A DNA stretch of 39,148 bases from the NCBI GenBank assembly GCA_900319005.1, contig ONMV01000013.1, positions 1 to 39,148 of the forward strand. Direction: 5' to 3'. The first letter of the stretch is position 1; each line of letters starts with the position of its first letter. The stretch is from an uncultured Bacteroidales bacterium (GTDB lineage: Bacteria; Bacteroidota; Bacteroidia; Bacteroidales; Paludibacteraceae). Under the pieces are notes generated by a model. That model did not search any database. It saw nothing but the letters and a program-made list of their open reading frames with translations, and had not been told where the DNA came from. Shown here piece by piece: positions 1 through 7,375 of this stretch. The position numbers and the translations under genes were made by a program.

Positions 1-208
1 TGAGATCATCGGTGCTAAATTCAAAGTAGAAGGTGATCTTCGTTCGGAAACACAATTGAACATCAAACGCTTGATGGATATCGGTTGTTACCGTGGTGTG
101 CGCCACCGTATCGGTCTTCCGGTTCGTGGACAGAGCACCAAGAACAACGCCCGCACGCGCAAAGGACGTAAGAAAACTGTTGCTAATAAGAAGAAAGCAA
201 CGAAGTAA
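1..208 (+). CDS. rpsM: 30S ribosomal protein S13, C-terminal part
   Basis: The 5' end lies outside the window; reading starts at base 2 and stops at TAA 206-208, giving 68 residues. The piece carries the S13 signature [11 protein letters not shown] followed by [10 protein letters not shown] and a Lys-rich tail ([12 protein letters not shown]). S13 sits in the head of the small subunit and contacts S19 and tRNA. It is followed 39 bases later by rpsK, the standard order of the bacterial alpha operon, so it is almost certainly co-transcribed with rpsK, rpsD, rpoA and rplQ. Nothing odd in the visible part. Confidence 0.97.
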   Translation, partial: EIIGAKFKVEGDLRSETQLNIKRLMDIGCYRGVRHRIGLPVRGQSTKNNARTRKGRKKTVANKKKATK

Positions 209-247
209 TCAACCGTTAGTAATTAATCAAATAATCTATCAAGTATT

Positions 248-637
248 ATGGCAAAGAAAGCTATTGCAGCAAAGAAGCGCGTAGTGAAGATCGAGGGCGT
301 TGGCCAGCTTCACGTGATGTCTTCTTTCAATAATGTAATCGTTACGGTTGCTAATGGTGACGGCCAGGTAATCAGCTGGTCTTCCGCTGGTAAACAGGGC
401 TTCCGTGGCAGCAAGAAAAATACTCCGTACGCAGCTCAAATGGCAGCAGCTGACTGCTGCAAGGTCGCATTCGACCTCGGTCTGCGCAAGGTAAAAGCAT
501 ACGTTAAGGGTCCCGGACAAGGACGTGAGTCGGCTATCCGTGCCTGCGTAGCCGCAGGTATCGACGTAACAGAAATCGTTGATGTTACCCCGATGCCGCA
601 CAACGGTTGCCGTCCTCCGAAACGTCGTCGTGTCTAA
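248..637 (+). CDS. rpsK: 30S ribosomal protein S11
   Basis: 129 residues, the normal length for S11. A basic N-terminus ([14 protein letters not shown]) leads into the conserved core, with [21 protein letters not shown] near residues 28-50, GFRGSKK, and the C-terminal [13 protein letters not shown] and [18 protein letters not shown] segments. S11 is a small-subunit platform protein near the E site. It follows rpsM by 39 bases and precedes rpsD after a 163-base spacer filled with short repeats. The ATG at 248 is the only sensible start, since the family begins directly with a basic tail. Confidence 0.98.
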   Translation: MAKKAIAAKKRVVKIEGVGQLHVMSSFNNVIVTVANGDGQVISWSSAGKQGFRGSKKNTPYAAQMAAADCCKVAFDLGLRKVKAYVKGPGQGRESAIRACVAAGIDVTEIVDVTPMPHNGCRPPKRRRV

Positions 638-654
638 GTTAACGTTAATTAATT

Positions 655-780
655 AAGTACGAAGGACAAATGTACCAAGTACGAAGGATTTACGAAGGAG
701 TTTAAGGACGAAGGAAAATCGTACATCAATTAAATCGTACATAAATCGTACATCGTACATCGTTAAATCGTACATCAAAA
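655..780 (+). repeat. Iterated short repeats in the rpsK-rpsD spacer
   Basis: The spacer is built almost entirely of two short motifs. First come several copies of ACGAAGGA (about 659-713), then about six imperfect copies of AATCGTACAT, some shortened or stretched (about 717-776). It contains no ORF. The motif resembles the AATCGTAAAT iterations upstream of rplQ, so the two spacers probably expanded by the same slippage-like process. A regulatory role, for example in S4 feedback, is possible but not shown. Confidence 0.8.
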
Positions 781-800
781 AATGTAAATTTTTTAGAATT

Positions 801-1406
801 ATGGCAAGATATATTGGCCCAAAATCTCGCATCGCACGCCGTTTCGGCGAGGCTATCTTCGGCGAGGATAAGGTGCTTGCAAAACGTCCGTATGCACCCG
901 GACAACACGGCGTTAACCGTCGTAAGAAAAACTCTGAGTATGGTACTCAGTTGGCTGAGAAGCAGAAGGCTAAATACACTTATGGTGTACTGGAGAAACA
1001 GTTCCGCCTCCTCTTCGCTAAAGCTGCTCGTACCAAAGGTATTACCGGTGAGATCCTGATCCAGCTTCTCGAGTGCCGCCTCGATAACATCGTTTATCGT
1101 CTCGGTATGGCGCCTACCCGCGCTGCAGCTCGTCAGCTTGTTAGCCACCGTCACATTGTAGTGGACGGCAAGGTAGTGAACATCCCTTCCTACGAGGTAA
1201 AACCCGGCCAGGTTGTTGCTGTTCGCGAAAAAGCTAAATCACTTGAGGTCATCAATGAGTCCCTCCAGGGCTTCAACCACGCTAAGTACGGTTGGCTCGA
1301 ATGGAATGAGGGCGAGAAAGCCGGTAAGTTGCTCAATGTTCCTGCTCGCGCAGAGATTCCGGAGAACATTAAGGAGCAATTGATCGTTGAGTTGTACTCT
1401 AAATAA
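801..1406 (+). CDS. rpsD: 30S ribosomal protein S4
   Basis: 201 residues, normal for Bacteroidota S4. The N-terminus [17 protein letters not shown] is family-typical. The S4 RNA-binding domain lies around residues 94-156, with [37 protein letters not shown] and [12 protein letters not shown]4 nucleates 16S rRNA assembly and in many bacteria represses the alpha operon translationally. Here it sits between rpsK and rpoA, 11 bases before rpoA. The long repeated spacer upstream (638-800) is the obvious place for any leader structure, but I could not identify a pseudoknot like the E. coli one. Confidence 0.98.
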   Translation: MARYIGPKSRIARRFGEAIFGEDKVLAKRPYAPGQHGVNRRKKNSEYGTQLAEKQKAKYTYGVLEKQFRLLFAKAARTKGITGEILIQLLECRLDNIVYRLGMAPTRAAARQLVSHRHIVVDGKVVNIPSYEVKPGQVVAVREKAKSLEVINESLQGFNHAKYGWLEWNEGEKAGKLLNVPARAEIPENIKEQLIVELYSK

Positions 1407-1417
1407 TAAATAAATTC

Positions 1418-2410
1418 ATGGCAATATTAAATTTCATCAAACCTGACAAGGTGATAATGTTGGATTCGAGTGCGAACAAAGGTGTCTTTGAGTTTCGCCC
1501 ACTCGAGCCGGGGTACGGAATTACGATAGGCAATGCTATCCGTCGTGTGCTGCTTGGCAGCCTCGAGGGATACGCTATCTGCTCTGTCAAGATCAGCGGT
1601 ATTGATCATGAATTTGCTACGATCCCCGGTGTAATCACTGACGTTACCAACTTGATCCTCAACCTCAAGCAGATGCGCTTCCTCCATAAGGAGGGCATTG
1701 ATGAGGAGACCGAAACGGCCAAACTCCATGTGCATAAATCCAAAGCGTTCATGGCAGGTGAGTTCAATACAGTGCTGCAGAACTTCGAGGTGCTCAACCC
1801 CGAACTCCAACTGGCAGAACTCGATGAATCGGCTGATTTCGAGATTGAGATCACCATCAACAAGGGTCGCGGATACGTGCCCGGAGATGAGAATCGTAAG
1901 AAGGACGATCCTATCGGTACCCTCGCTATCGATTCTATCTACACCCCGATCCGCAACGTCATGATTTCGGTTGACCAGTATCGTGTCGAGCAACGTACCG
2001 ACTACGAGAAACTCACCATTGAGATTACTACGGACGGTTCCATTGCCCCGCAACAGGCACTCACCGAAGCTGCTAAGATCCTCATCTACCACTTCATGCT
2101 CTTCTCTGACGAACGTATCGTCCTCGAGGAGGAGACCAAGAAGAACAATAACGCACTCGACGAAGAGATGCTTCGTATGCGTCAGCTCCTCAACCAAAAA
2201 CTGCAAGACATGGACCTCTCTGTGCGTGCATTGAACTGTTTGAAAGCTGCTGAGGTAGAGACTCTTGGCGAACTCGTTAAGTACCACCGCGCAGACCTGC
2301 TCAAGTTCCGCAACTTCGGTAAGAAATCGCTCACCGAACTTGACGAACTCCTCGAGCGTAACGGTCTCGCCTTCGGTATGGACATCTCGCGCTACAGAGC
2401 GCTGGATTAA
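1418..2410 (+). CDS. rpoA: DNA-directed RNA polymerase alpha subunit
   Basis: 330 residues. The N-terminal domain has the assembly signature [20 protein letters not shown] near residues 33-52 and the [20 protein letters not shown] region. After a Lys/Asn-rich linker, the C-terminal domain (about 255-325) has the helix-hairpin-helix pattern [16 protein letters not shown] and [14 protein letters not shown]. The protein dimerises to scaffold beta and beta-prime, and its C-terminal domain binds UP elements and activators. It follows rpsD by 11 bases and precedes rplQ, the standard alpha-operon position. Confidence 0.98.
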   Translation: MAILNFIKPDKVIMLDSSANKGVFEFRPLEPGYGITIGNAIRRVLLGSLEGYAICSVKISGIDHEFATIPGVITDVTNLILNLKQMRFLHKEGIDEETETAKLHVHKSKAFMAGEFNTVLQNFEVLNPELQLAELDESADFEIEITINKGRGYVPGDENRKKDDPIGTLAIDSIYTPIRNVMISVDQYRVEQRTDYEKLTIEITTDGSIAPQQALTEAAKILIYHFMLFSDERIVLEEETKKNNNALDEEMLRMRQLLNQKLQDMDLSVRALNCLKAAEVETLGELVKYHRADLLKFRNFGKKSLTELDELLERNGLAFGMDISRYRALD

Positions 2411-2568
2411 CAATTAATAATTAATTGACGAATGGACGATTGACGAGGTACGATTGATTGTTCAATTGAAAGAAATTGACGATTGATACCACATGGTAAA
2501 TCGTAAATAATAATCAATCGTAAATAAATCGTAAATCGTAAATCGTTAAATCGTAAATTTAAACAATT
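2411..2568 (+). repeat. Iterated short repeats in the rpoA-rplQ spacer
   Basis: This 158-base spacer has no ORF. Its first half carries GACGATTGA-like words, and its second half (about 2496-2560) carries at least six imperfect copies of AATCGTAAAT. The second motif differs by one base from the AATCGTACAT word in the rpsK-rpsD spacer. The sequence looks like repeated slippage or template switching on a heptamer-to-decamer unit. No promoter matching TTG-N20-TAnnTTTG was found in it. Confidence 0.8.
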
Positions 2569-3057
2569 ATGCGTCATAATAAGAAATTTAATCACCTTAG
2601 CCGCAAGGCCAACCATCGCGCTGCGATGCTGTCCAATATGGCTTGCTCGCTGATCATGCACAAGCGTATCAGCACAACCCTCGCTAAGGCTAAAGCGCTC
2701 CGTATCTACGTAGAGCCGATCCTCACTCGTGCTAAAGAGGATAACATGAACAACCGTCGTTTGGCTTTCTCCCTGCTGAAACAGAAAGAGGTCGTTACCG
2801 AACTCTTCCAGAATGTAGGCGAGAAGATCGCTAACCGTCCCGGTGGTTACACCCGTATCCTCCGCACCGGTTTCCGTCTGGGCGACGCTGCTGAGATGTG
2901 TATCATCGAGCTCGTTGACTACAATGAGAACATGCTCAAGGAGACCAAGAAAGCTGCTAAGAAAGCTACCCGCCGTGCCGGCAAAAAAGCCGTTAAGGAA
3001 GAAGTAGCTGCCGTAGAAGAGGCTCCGAAGGCAGAGGAAGCACCCGCAGCTGAGTAA
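2569..3057 (+). CDS. rplQ: 50S ribosomal protein L17
   Basis: 162 residues: a normal L17 core (about 1-115) plus a charged tail. The core shows [42 protein letters not shown] and the conserved C-terminal [24 protein letters not shown]. The tail from about residue 125 is rich in Lys, Ala and Glu ([19 protein letters not shown], then acidic AEEAP words), an extension common in Bacteroidota ribosomal proteins. L17 binds near the peptide exit tunnel. It is the last ribosomal gene of the alpha operon here and is followed after 61 bases by an aminoacyl-tRNA synthetase gene. Confidence 0.97.
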   Translation: MRHNKKFNHLSRKANHRAAMLSNMACSLIMHKRISTTLAKAKALRIYVEPILTRAKEDNMNNRRLAFSLLKQKEVVTELFQNVGEKIANRPGGYTRILRTGFRLGDAAEMCIIELVDYNENMLKETKKAAKKATRRAGKKAVKEEVAAVEEAPKAEEAPAAE

Positions 3058-3066
3058 TAAACCTTT

Positions 3067-3100
3067 CGTAATAACGTCATTACGTAATAACGTCATTACG
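3067..3100 (+). repeat. 16-bp direct repeat upstream of aspS
   Basis: CGTAATAACGTCATTA occurs twice in perfect tandem (3067-3082 and 3083-3098) and ends with CG. Each unit is itself an inverted repeat (CGTAAT and ATTACG), so the transcript could form a small hairpin. It lies about 20 bases before the aspS start and might affect initiation; this is inference. Confidence 0.85.
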
Positions 3101-3118
3101 ATAAATCGTTAAAAAACT

Positions 3119-4495
3119 ATGTTTTTGAACGTTAATCAGCATAACGAAAACGTTACAGATCTCGCCAACTGCAAGGTTGGCGAATCTGTTTCCGTTTCCG
3201 GCATGATCCATAATGTTCGCGTCACCAAGTGGGGCGGCTTCATCGTCCTCCGCAAATCGCGTGGACTGCTCCAAGCAGTAGTCTCCAACGAGACCTCGAA
3301 GTTCTTTGACGAGCAAGGCAATGAGATCGCGATGAACGACCTCTGCCGTGAGATGGCAATCACCCTCACCGGTACGGTCAACGAGGCGAAGATCAAGGAC
3401 CCCGCAGCGTTCTACAACACGATAGAGATCGCCGTCTCCGAGGTACGCGTTCTCTCCCGTCCGACGACCGCTGAGGTAGTCGATATGAACGCCCTCAAGT
3501 TCGGCGACGAAGAGACACTCCTGCGCTATAAGTTCGACAACCGTCAGGTCACCCTCCGCAACCCGCGCGACATGGCGATCCTCAAGGTGCAATCGACCAT
3601 CGCACGTGCCTTCGGTGAGTTCCTCGCGGCTAATGGCTTCACCCAGATCTTCACTCCGAAGATCGTGAGCGAAGGAGCAGAAGGCGGCGCTAACGTCTTC
3701 AAGATGGATTATTTCGGCAAGCAGGTGTACCTCGCGCAGTCCCCGCAGTTCTACAAACAAATCGGCGTCGGCGTCTATGAGCGCGTCTTCGAGATCGCGC
3801 CCGCTTATCGCGCAGAGAAACATGCCACATCCCGTCACCTCAATGAGTACATCTCCCTCGATGTCGAGATGGGCTTCATCAAAGGTCAGGAAGATGTCAT
3901 GACCCTTGAGGCAGCTCTGCTCCGTCATATCATCGCCGTCGTTGAACGCGACTGTGCGCACGAACTCCGGCTCCTCAATGCGGTTAACCCCGTATTGCCC
4001 GAGCAAGTTCCTGCATGGAAACTGAGCGAAGTACACGAGATCCTCTTCGAGAACCACCTCTGCGAAGCAGACCACCGTGGTGAAGACGACCTCGCGCCGG
4101 AAGAGGAAAGGGCAATTTGCAAATATGCATATGACAAATACGGAAGTGATTTCGTCTTTGTAACCCATTTCCCCTCCGAGCACCGTGCTTTCTATGCGAT
4201 GGACGACCCCGAGGACCCGTCGTTGACCCTCAGCTTTGACCTCCTCATGAGAGGCCTCGAGATCACCTCCGGCGGACAGCGTATCCATAAAGAAGCCGAC
4301 TACCGCGAGAAGATGCTCCGTCGTGGCATGAACCCCGATGCTTTCCATTTCTATCTCGACACCTTCCGCAACGGCATGCCTCCTCACGGCGGCTTCGCCA
4401 TCGGCCTCGAGCGCATCACCGCATGCTTCCTCGGCATCGCCAACGTCAAAGAATGCTCGATGTTCCCGAGAGACATCAATCGTGTGGCTCCTTGA
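3119..4495 (+). CDS. aspS: Aspartate--tRNA(Asp/Asn) ligase, archaeal/eukaryotic type
   Basis: A 458-residue class IIb synthetase. An N-terminal OB-fold anticodon domain (about 15-110) is followed by the catalytic core. Motif 2 region and flipping loop read QVYLAQSPQFYKQ and FEIAPAYRAEKHATSRHLNEY; motif 3 reads GGFAIGLERIT, and the end is MFPRDINRVAP. The SPQFYKQ loop is typical of AspRS rather than AsnRS (SSQLYLE). The length is far below bacterial AspS (about 590 with a GAD insertion), so this is the archaeal/eukaryotic form. His31 in GMIHNVR sits where discriminating archaeal enzymes have Trp, which suggests a non-discriminating enzyme that also charges tRNA(Asn); that is inference. Automatic annotation could call it asnS. 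It follows rplQ by 61 bases and ends in a terminator. Confidence 0.85.
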   Translation: MFLNVNQHNENVTDLANCKVGESVSVSGMIHNVRVTKWGGFIVLRKSRGLLQAVVSNETSKFFDEQGNEIAMNDLCREMAITLTGTVNEAKIKDPAAFYNTIEIAVSEVRVLSRPTTAEVVDMNALKFGDEETLLRYKFDNRQVTLRNPRDMAILKVQSTIARAFGEFLAANGFTQIFTPKIVSEGAEGGANVFKMDYFGKQVYLAQSPQFYKQIGVGVYERVFEIAPAYRAEKHATSRHLNEYISLDVEMGFIKGQEDVMTLEAALLRHIIAVVERDCAHELRLLNAVNPVLPEQVPAWKLSEVHEILFENHLCEADHRGEDDLAPEEERAICKYAYDKYGSDFVFVTHFPSEHRAFYAMDDPEDPSLTLSFDLLMRGLEITSGGQRIHKEADYREKMLRRGMNPDAFHFYLDTFRNGMPPHGGFAIGLERITACFLGIANVKECSMFPRDINRVAP

Positions 4496-4504
4496 TTAAA
4501 AAGT

Positions 4505-4534
4505 CCTGCATACTCGCGTATGTGGGATTTTTTT
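4505..4534 (+). terminator. Intrinsic terminator after aspS
   Basis: A nine-pair stem, CCTGCATAC with GTATGTGGG (two G-U pairs) around a TCGC loop, is followed after one base by seven T's (4528-4534). It begins ten bases after the aspS stop and probably ends the ribosomal/aspS transcript. Confidence 0.85.
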
Positions 4535-4830
4535 ATTGAAAGAAAAAAGGAAAGAAAAAAGGATCATCATTTTCTCTCTCTCTCTTCATTTGCTTTGCGG
4601 CGTGTTTCTCTGCTTCTTATCTCTCGGCTTCGTAGTAGGTATCGGATTGGCATACGGCAGACTATCCAATCCGCGGCATCTCTCCACGATATGCCATTAC
4701 TGGCTTGCGGAGCGTGCGTCACATTGTCTATAATACAGTTATAGCCAAGTGCCGCCCTGCCCGCTCCACAAGCCTCCCGCCCCATGTCACCGCTCTATTG
4801 GCTGTTAGGGTAGGTACGCTTCGCATTTTT

Positions 4831-4917
4831 CTTCTTCGTATTACGTCGGCTAGCTGCCGACATCTCCCACGCCCGCGCCATCTCTCTTCTTCGTATTACG
4901 CCGTCTAATTGACGGCA
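4831..4917 (+). repeat. Two REP-like hairpin repeats upstream of the transposase
   Basis: Two copies share a CTTCTTCGTATTACG head followed by a short hairpin. Copy 1 has stem GTCGGC/GCCGAC with loop TAGCT (4845-4861). Copy 2 has stem GCCGTC/GACGGC with loop TAATT (4900-4916). The stems differ at matching positions, so pairing is preserved while sequence changes. They lie just upstream of a REP-associated tyrosine transposase and match the copies downstream of it. The rest of 4535-4830 shows nothing I can support. Confidence 0.9.
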
Positions 4918-4942
4918 TTTCACATAAATCTGCATTTTTCTC

Positions 4943-4973
4943 TTGCGTATATGCGGATTTTTTCGTACCTTTG
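4943..4973 (+). promoter_or_regulatory. Bacteroidota-type promoter for the REP transposase
   Basis: TTG at 4943-4945, a 20-base spacer, then TACCTTTG at 4966-4973, matching the Bacteroidota -33/-7 consensus TTG / TAnnTTTG. The expected start near 4980 leaves a leader of about 45 bases before the ATG at 5026. Confidence 0.75.
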
Positions 4974-5025
4974 CACCAGAATTTGAAAAATAATCGCGCC
5001 CTTGTGGCAGAGAAAATTCGGTAGT

Positions 5026-6048
5026 ATGGATCACGATACATGGCAATGGCAACAACCCGACACGGTGTGGAAAGGCGCCGGTTTGTATCATGTCACCATG
5101 GTCGTCCCCTCGCGCCAACCACTTTTCGGCGAACTCATCATCCCCGATAACGACCCCCTGCAAGCCTTCGTGAAGCGCACGGATCTCGGTAATGCGGTCG
5201 TTGATCGTCTGCTCCGTATTCCGGAGTTCTATCCCGAGGTGCAAGTGCTCCATTTCTGCCTTATGCCAAACCACCTGCACGCGATCTTGTACGTCCGTCG
5301 GGCGATGAAGAAAGGTATCTCTTCTGTCATTGCCGGCTTCTGGCGTGCAGCCCGCACGCTTGGCCGCGCCTATTCGTTTGCAGTATCCTCTCTGGCTGAT
5401 AGCGCGGCTTACTACGCCGACCCCGCTTTACTCCGCACGCAGGTCGGTAACGATGCCTTCTACGCCCTCTTGCCGGTCTTCACAGACAAGCCCTTCTTAC
5501 GCCCCATGTCGCAGTATCGCCAATTACCCACCGCTATCCGCTACCTCGACATGAACCCCGCCCGCCTCGCTACCAAGCGCCTCAAACCCGGCTTCTTCTG
5601 TGTCCAGCACAACGTCGAGATCAACGGCCGTATCTACGATGCCGTCGGTAATATCGGCGTCCTCATGGAGCAGTTCCGCAAGCCCGTCCACGTGCGTAGT
5701 ATGTGGGTCAAGGATGCCGCCGAACATGGCTACGACCAGCCCCTCAAAGACTACAAAGCCGCCTGCCTCGAAGCTGCCTCCAAAGGTACGGTCATGGTCT
5801 CGCCTTTTATCTCCCGCGATGAACAAGAAGTGCTCCACGCGCTCCTTCATGACAATCGCAATATCATCTACCTCTCCGACAACGGCTTTGGCAATTACTT
5901 CAAACCCTCCGACCTCCTCTTCGATGCCGTTGCCGCAGGCCGTCTGCTCATCCTCTCTCCTTGGACGCACGATCCCGATAAACGCACGATCACTCGCGCC
6001 GAGTGCGTCGCCCTCAATCAAATGGCAGAGGAAATCTCCGCCCGTTGA
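5026..6048 (+). CDS. REP-associated tyrosine transposase (RAYT) with DprA/SLOG-like C-terminal domain
   Basis: 340 residues from the ATG at 5026; an upstream TTG at 5002 is less likely. The N-terminal Y1 HUH domain shows YHVTMVV near 21-27, the metal-binding HLH in FCLMPNHLHAILYV (His83, His85), and a candidate nucleophile Tyr116 in LGRAYSF. MNPARLATKR corresponds to the usual NPVRAGLV segment. Such enzymes nick and join REP hairpins as single strands. From about residue 245 the protein continues into a domain with VMVSPFIS, IIYLSDNGFGNYFKP, GRLLILSPW and ITRAECVALNQMAEEI, resembling a DprA/SLOG Rossmann fold; that assignment is from pattern only. Nine hairpin repeats in the window are its likely substrates. 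Confidence 0.85.
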   Translation: MDHDTWQWQQPDTVWKGAGLYHVTMVVPSRQPLFGELIIPDNDPLQAFVKRTDLGNAVVDRLLRIPEFYPEVQVLHFCLMPNHLHAILYVRRAMKKGISSVIAGFWRAARTLGRAYSFAVSSLADSAAYYADPALLRTQVGNDAFYALLPVFTDKPFLRPMSQYRQLPTAIRYLDMNPARLATKRLKPGFFCVQHNVEINGRIYDAVGNIGVLMEQFRKPVHVRSMWVKDAAEHGYDQPLKDYKAACLEAASKGTVMVSPFISRDEQEVLHALLHDNRNIIYLSDNGFGNYFKPSDLLFDAVAAGRLLILSPWTHDPDKRTITRAECVALNQMAEEISAR

Positions 6049-6070
6049 TTATATCCCCCTCTATATCTCT

Positions 6071-6326
6071 TCTTGGTATTACGTCGTCTAGCTGACGACA
6101 ATCCCCCCGCCCGCTTCTCTGCCTCTTCTTTGTGTTACGTCGGCTAATTGCCGACAATCCGCTTCTCTGTATCTCTTCTTGGTATTACGTCGTCTAGCTG
6201 ACGACAATCCCCCCGCCCGCGCCGGCGCCCCTCCTGTGCTCTTCTTCGCATTACGTCGGCTAGTTGCCGACATTCTCACGCTCGCGCCATCTCTCTTCTT
6301 CGCATTACGTCGGCTAGTTGCCGACA
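6071..6326 (+). repeat. Array of five REP-like hairpin repeats downstream of the transposase
   Basis: Five copies of a TTCTTnGnnTTACG head plus hairpin. The hairpins lie at 6083-6099 (GTCGTC/GACGAC), 6139-6155 (GTCGGC/GCCGAC), 6189-6205 (GTCGTC/GACGAC), 6245-6261 and 6309-6325 (both GTCGGC/GCCGAC). Loops are TAGCT, TAATT or TAGTT. The first and third copies share a longer block that includes a C-rich AATCCCCCCGCCCGC tail, 106 bases apart. Spacing is irregular and stems covary, as in REP/BIME elements and unlike CRISPR repeats. Short ORFs across the array are only the repeat read in frame. Confidence 0.9.
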
Positions 6327-6393
6327 CATATCCGCTATTCCCTTTTGATTTCGCTTCAAAATATAGTTTTCTTTACGATTTTATACGAAAAAT

Positions 6394-6424
6394 TTGGTTA
6401 TTCGCAAAAAAATCAGTATCTTTG
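6394..6424 (+). promoter_or_regulatory. Bacteroidota-type promoter for the non-coding RNA
   Basis: TTG at 6394-6396, exactly 20 bases, then TATCTTTG at 6417-6424. No ORF follows for more than 350 bases, but a structured region with a terminator does, so it most likely drives a non-coding RNA starting near 6431. Confidence 0.8.
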
Positions 6425-6430
6425 CACCCG

Positions 6431-6725
6431 AAAGGGTGCATATAGATCCTTTCCGCTCTGATCGTTGGTGATATAAGCGATTACATAAAAGGCGTTTATT
6501 AGCGCGTGTTTTGACGGTTCGGAAAACTGCTACATTCCAAATTGTTATAGTCAAAGCAATGCAACAATAGATATATGCGTAGGGTATATTATGCTCCCGG
6601 CAGAGGGAGATTGATATACTTTTTTAGCGTAGGTTCTGTGTTGCTTGTTCGGTTATAACAAAGCTTGTAGCAGAGCCTCTGAACCGCAGGACAAGTAATA
6701 AAATACAGATCCTGCGCTTTTTTTC
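6431..6725 (+). ncRNA. Rod-shaped structured RNA, 6S RNA-like
   Basis: A promoter at 6394-6424 and a T-rich end at 6718-6725 bracket a region with no ORF. From 6501 to 6718 complementary segments nest as one long rod: AGCGC with GCGCT, GTGTTTT with AAAATAC, CGGTTC (6515) with GAACCG (6681), GCTACA (6529) with TGTAGC (6666), TGTTATA (6543) with TATAACA (6654), GCAACA (6561) with TGTTGC (6639), GTATAT (6584) with ATATAC (6614), and CTCCC (6594) with GGGAG (6605). Unpaired bulges separate the stems. Closed ends, one long interrupted helix and about 220 bases fit 6S RNA, which binds housekeeping RNA polymerase, including the Bacteroidales-1 motif. GCAGGA/TCCTGC (6686-6715) before the T-run is an alternative terminator hairpin. 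The RNA is well supported; the 6S identity is less sure. Confidence 0.6.
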
Positions 6726-6733
6726 TAAAAAAT

Positions 6734-6770
6734 CACACCCCGATTAGGGGATGTGTCCATCTCAACTGTC
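6734..6770 (+). promoter_or_regulatory. Leader hairpin motif before the ECF sigma gene
   Basis: CACACCCC pairs with GGGG-A-TGTG around loop GATTA (6734-6755), eight pairs with one bulged A. The block CCCGATTAGGGGATG (6739-6753), then 12 bases, then CTGTC (6766-6770), recurs with identical spacing before fecR at 7320-7351. The ATG follows 12 bases after CTGTC. It is probably an RNA leader or ribosome-loading element shared by the two genes. Confidence 0.65.
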
Positions 6771-6781
6771 ATATTCATAGA

Positions 6782-7309
6782 ATGAGCATATTCGGCAATA
6801 ATAGAACAGCCGCCCGCAAGCGCGAGTTTGAGCAACTATACGACGCGTATAGCCGCCATATCTATGGCTTTGCCCTGCGCCTAACCGGCGGGGATTCGTA
6901 CCTCGCCGAGGAGATTGTGCAGGAGACCTTTGTACGCCTGTGGGAACACTGGGACAGTCTCCGTGATCAGCAGGCGGCTCTCGGCTATCTCTTCTCTACT
7001 GCCAAGCATACCTTCCTCAACTACTGCGAGCACGACATGGTCAGGTATGTCTATGAGGAGTACGTCATGCAGCACGGCTCCGAGGCGACTACCGAACCGG
7101 AGAGCAGGCAGAACGCCCGTTCCCTCGAAGACTACCTCAAGCAAGTTGTCTCGAGCATGCCTCCTATGCGGCAACGTGTCTTTACTATGAGCCGCTTCGA
7201 GCACAAGACCAACAAAGAGATCGCAGCCGCCCTCCATATCAGTGAGAAAACGGTCGAGATCCACATCACCCTCGCCCTCAAAGAACTACGAGCAAGATTA
7301 AATGATTAA
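6782..7309 (+). CDS. ECF-type RNA polymerase sigma factor (FecI-like)
   Basis: 175 residues. Region 2 spans about 16-75 (EFEQLYDAYSRHIYGFALRL, AEEIVQETFVRLWEHW). Region 4 spans about 120-173, with the helix-turn-helix EIAAALHISEKTVEIHITLAL. This is the two-domain layout of extracytoplasmic-function sigma factors in the Bacteroidota SusCD-linked group. The fecR anti-sigma gene follows after 66 bases and a SusC receptor with an STN domain lies about 6.6 kb downstream, so the trio likely forms a cell-surface signalling system that turns on the locus when ligand binds. A terminator of the upstream RNA separates it from the promoter at 6394. Confidence 0.93.
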   Translation: MSIFGNNRTAARKREFEQLYDAYSRHIYGFALRLTGGDSYLAEEIVQETFVRLWEHWDSLRDQQAALGYLFSTAKHTFLNYCEHDMVRYVYEEYVMQHGSEATTEPESRQNARSLEDYLKQVVSSMPPMRQRVFTMSRFEHKTNKEIAAALHISEKTVEIHITLALKELRARLND

Positions 7310-7319
7310 AAATTCTCCT

Positions 7320-7351
7320 CCCGATTAGGGGATGCGACGCACTCGGCTGTC
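7320..7351 (+). promoter_or_regulatory. Second copy of the leader motif, before fecR
   Basis: CCCGATTAGGGGATG at 7320-7334, 12 bases, then CTGTC at 7347-7351, the same as before the sigma gene. CCC/GGG can pair around GATTA but the outer stem is weak here. It fills the 66-base gap between the sigma stop and the fecR start. Confidence 0.6.
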
Positions 7352-7375
7352 CTATAGGTAGAAAGGCAAAATTCA

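Noticed and set aside
1427-2413. 328-codon open frame on the minus strand opposite rpoA
   Set aside because: Shadow of rpoA, which is certain; composition reflects reverse-complement codon bias.
3080-4387. 435-codon open frame on the minus strand opposite aspS
   Set aside because: It is a shadow of the GC-rich aspS coding frame; no recognisable domain, start context or promoter.
3119-4495. Calling this gene asparaginyl-tRNA synthetase
   Set aside because: The flipping loop SPQFYKQ and the terminal MFPRD-x-x-R-x-x-P fit archaeal-type AspRS; AsnRS have SSQLYLE or SGQLNGE at this site.
4536-4785. Short overlapping frames after the aspS terminator on both strands
   Set aside because: No conserved motif, start context or neighbour logic; the region looks non-coding.
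4831-6326. Possible CRISPR array
   Set aside because: Repeats are short hairpins with variable stems and irregular spacing and no Cas genes; they fit REP elements beside a RAYT transposase.
6088-6327. Minus-strand frame with repeated MSATSRRNAKKR-like peptide
   Set aside because: The peptide repeat is simply the REP hairpin array read in frame; the DNA repeat explains it.
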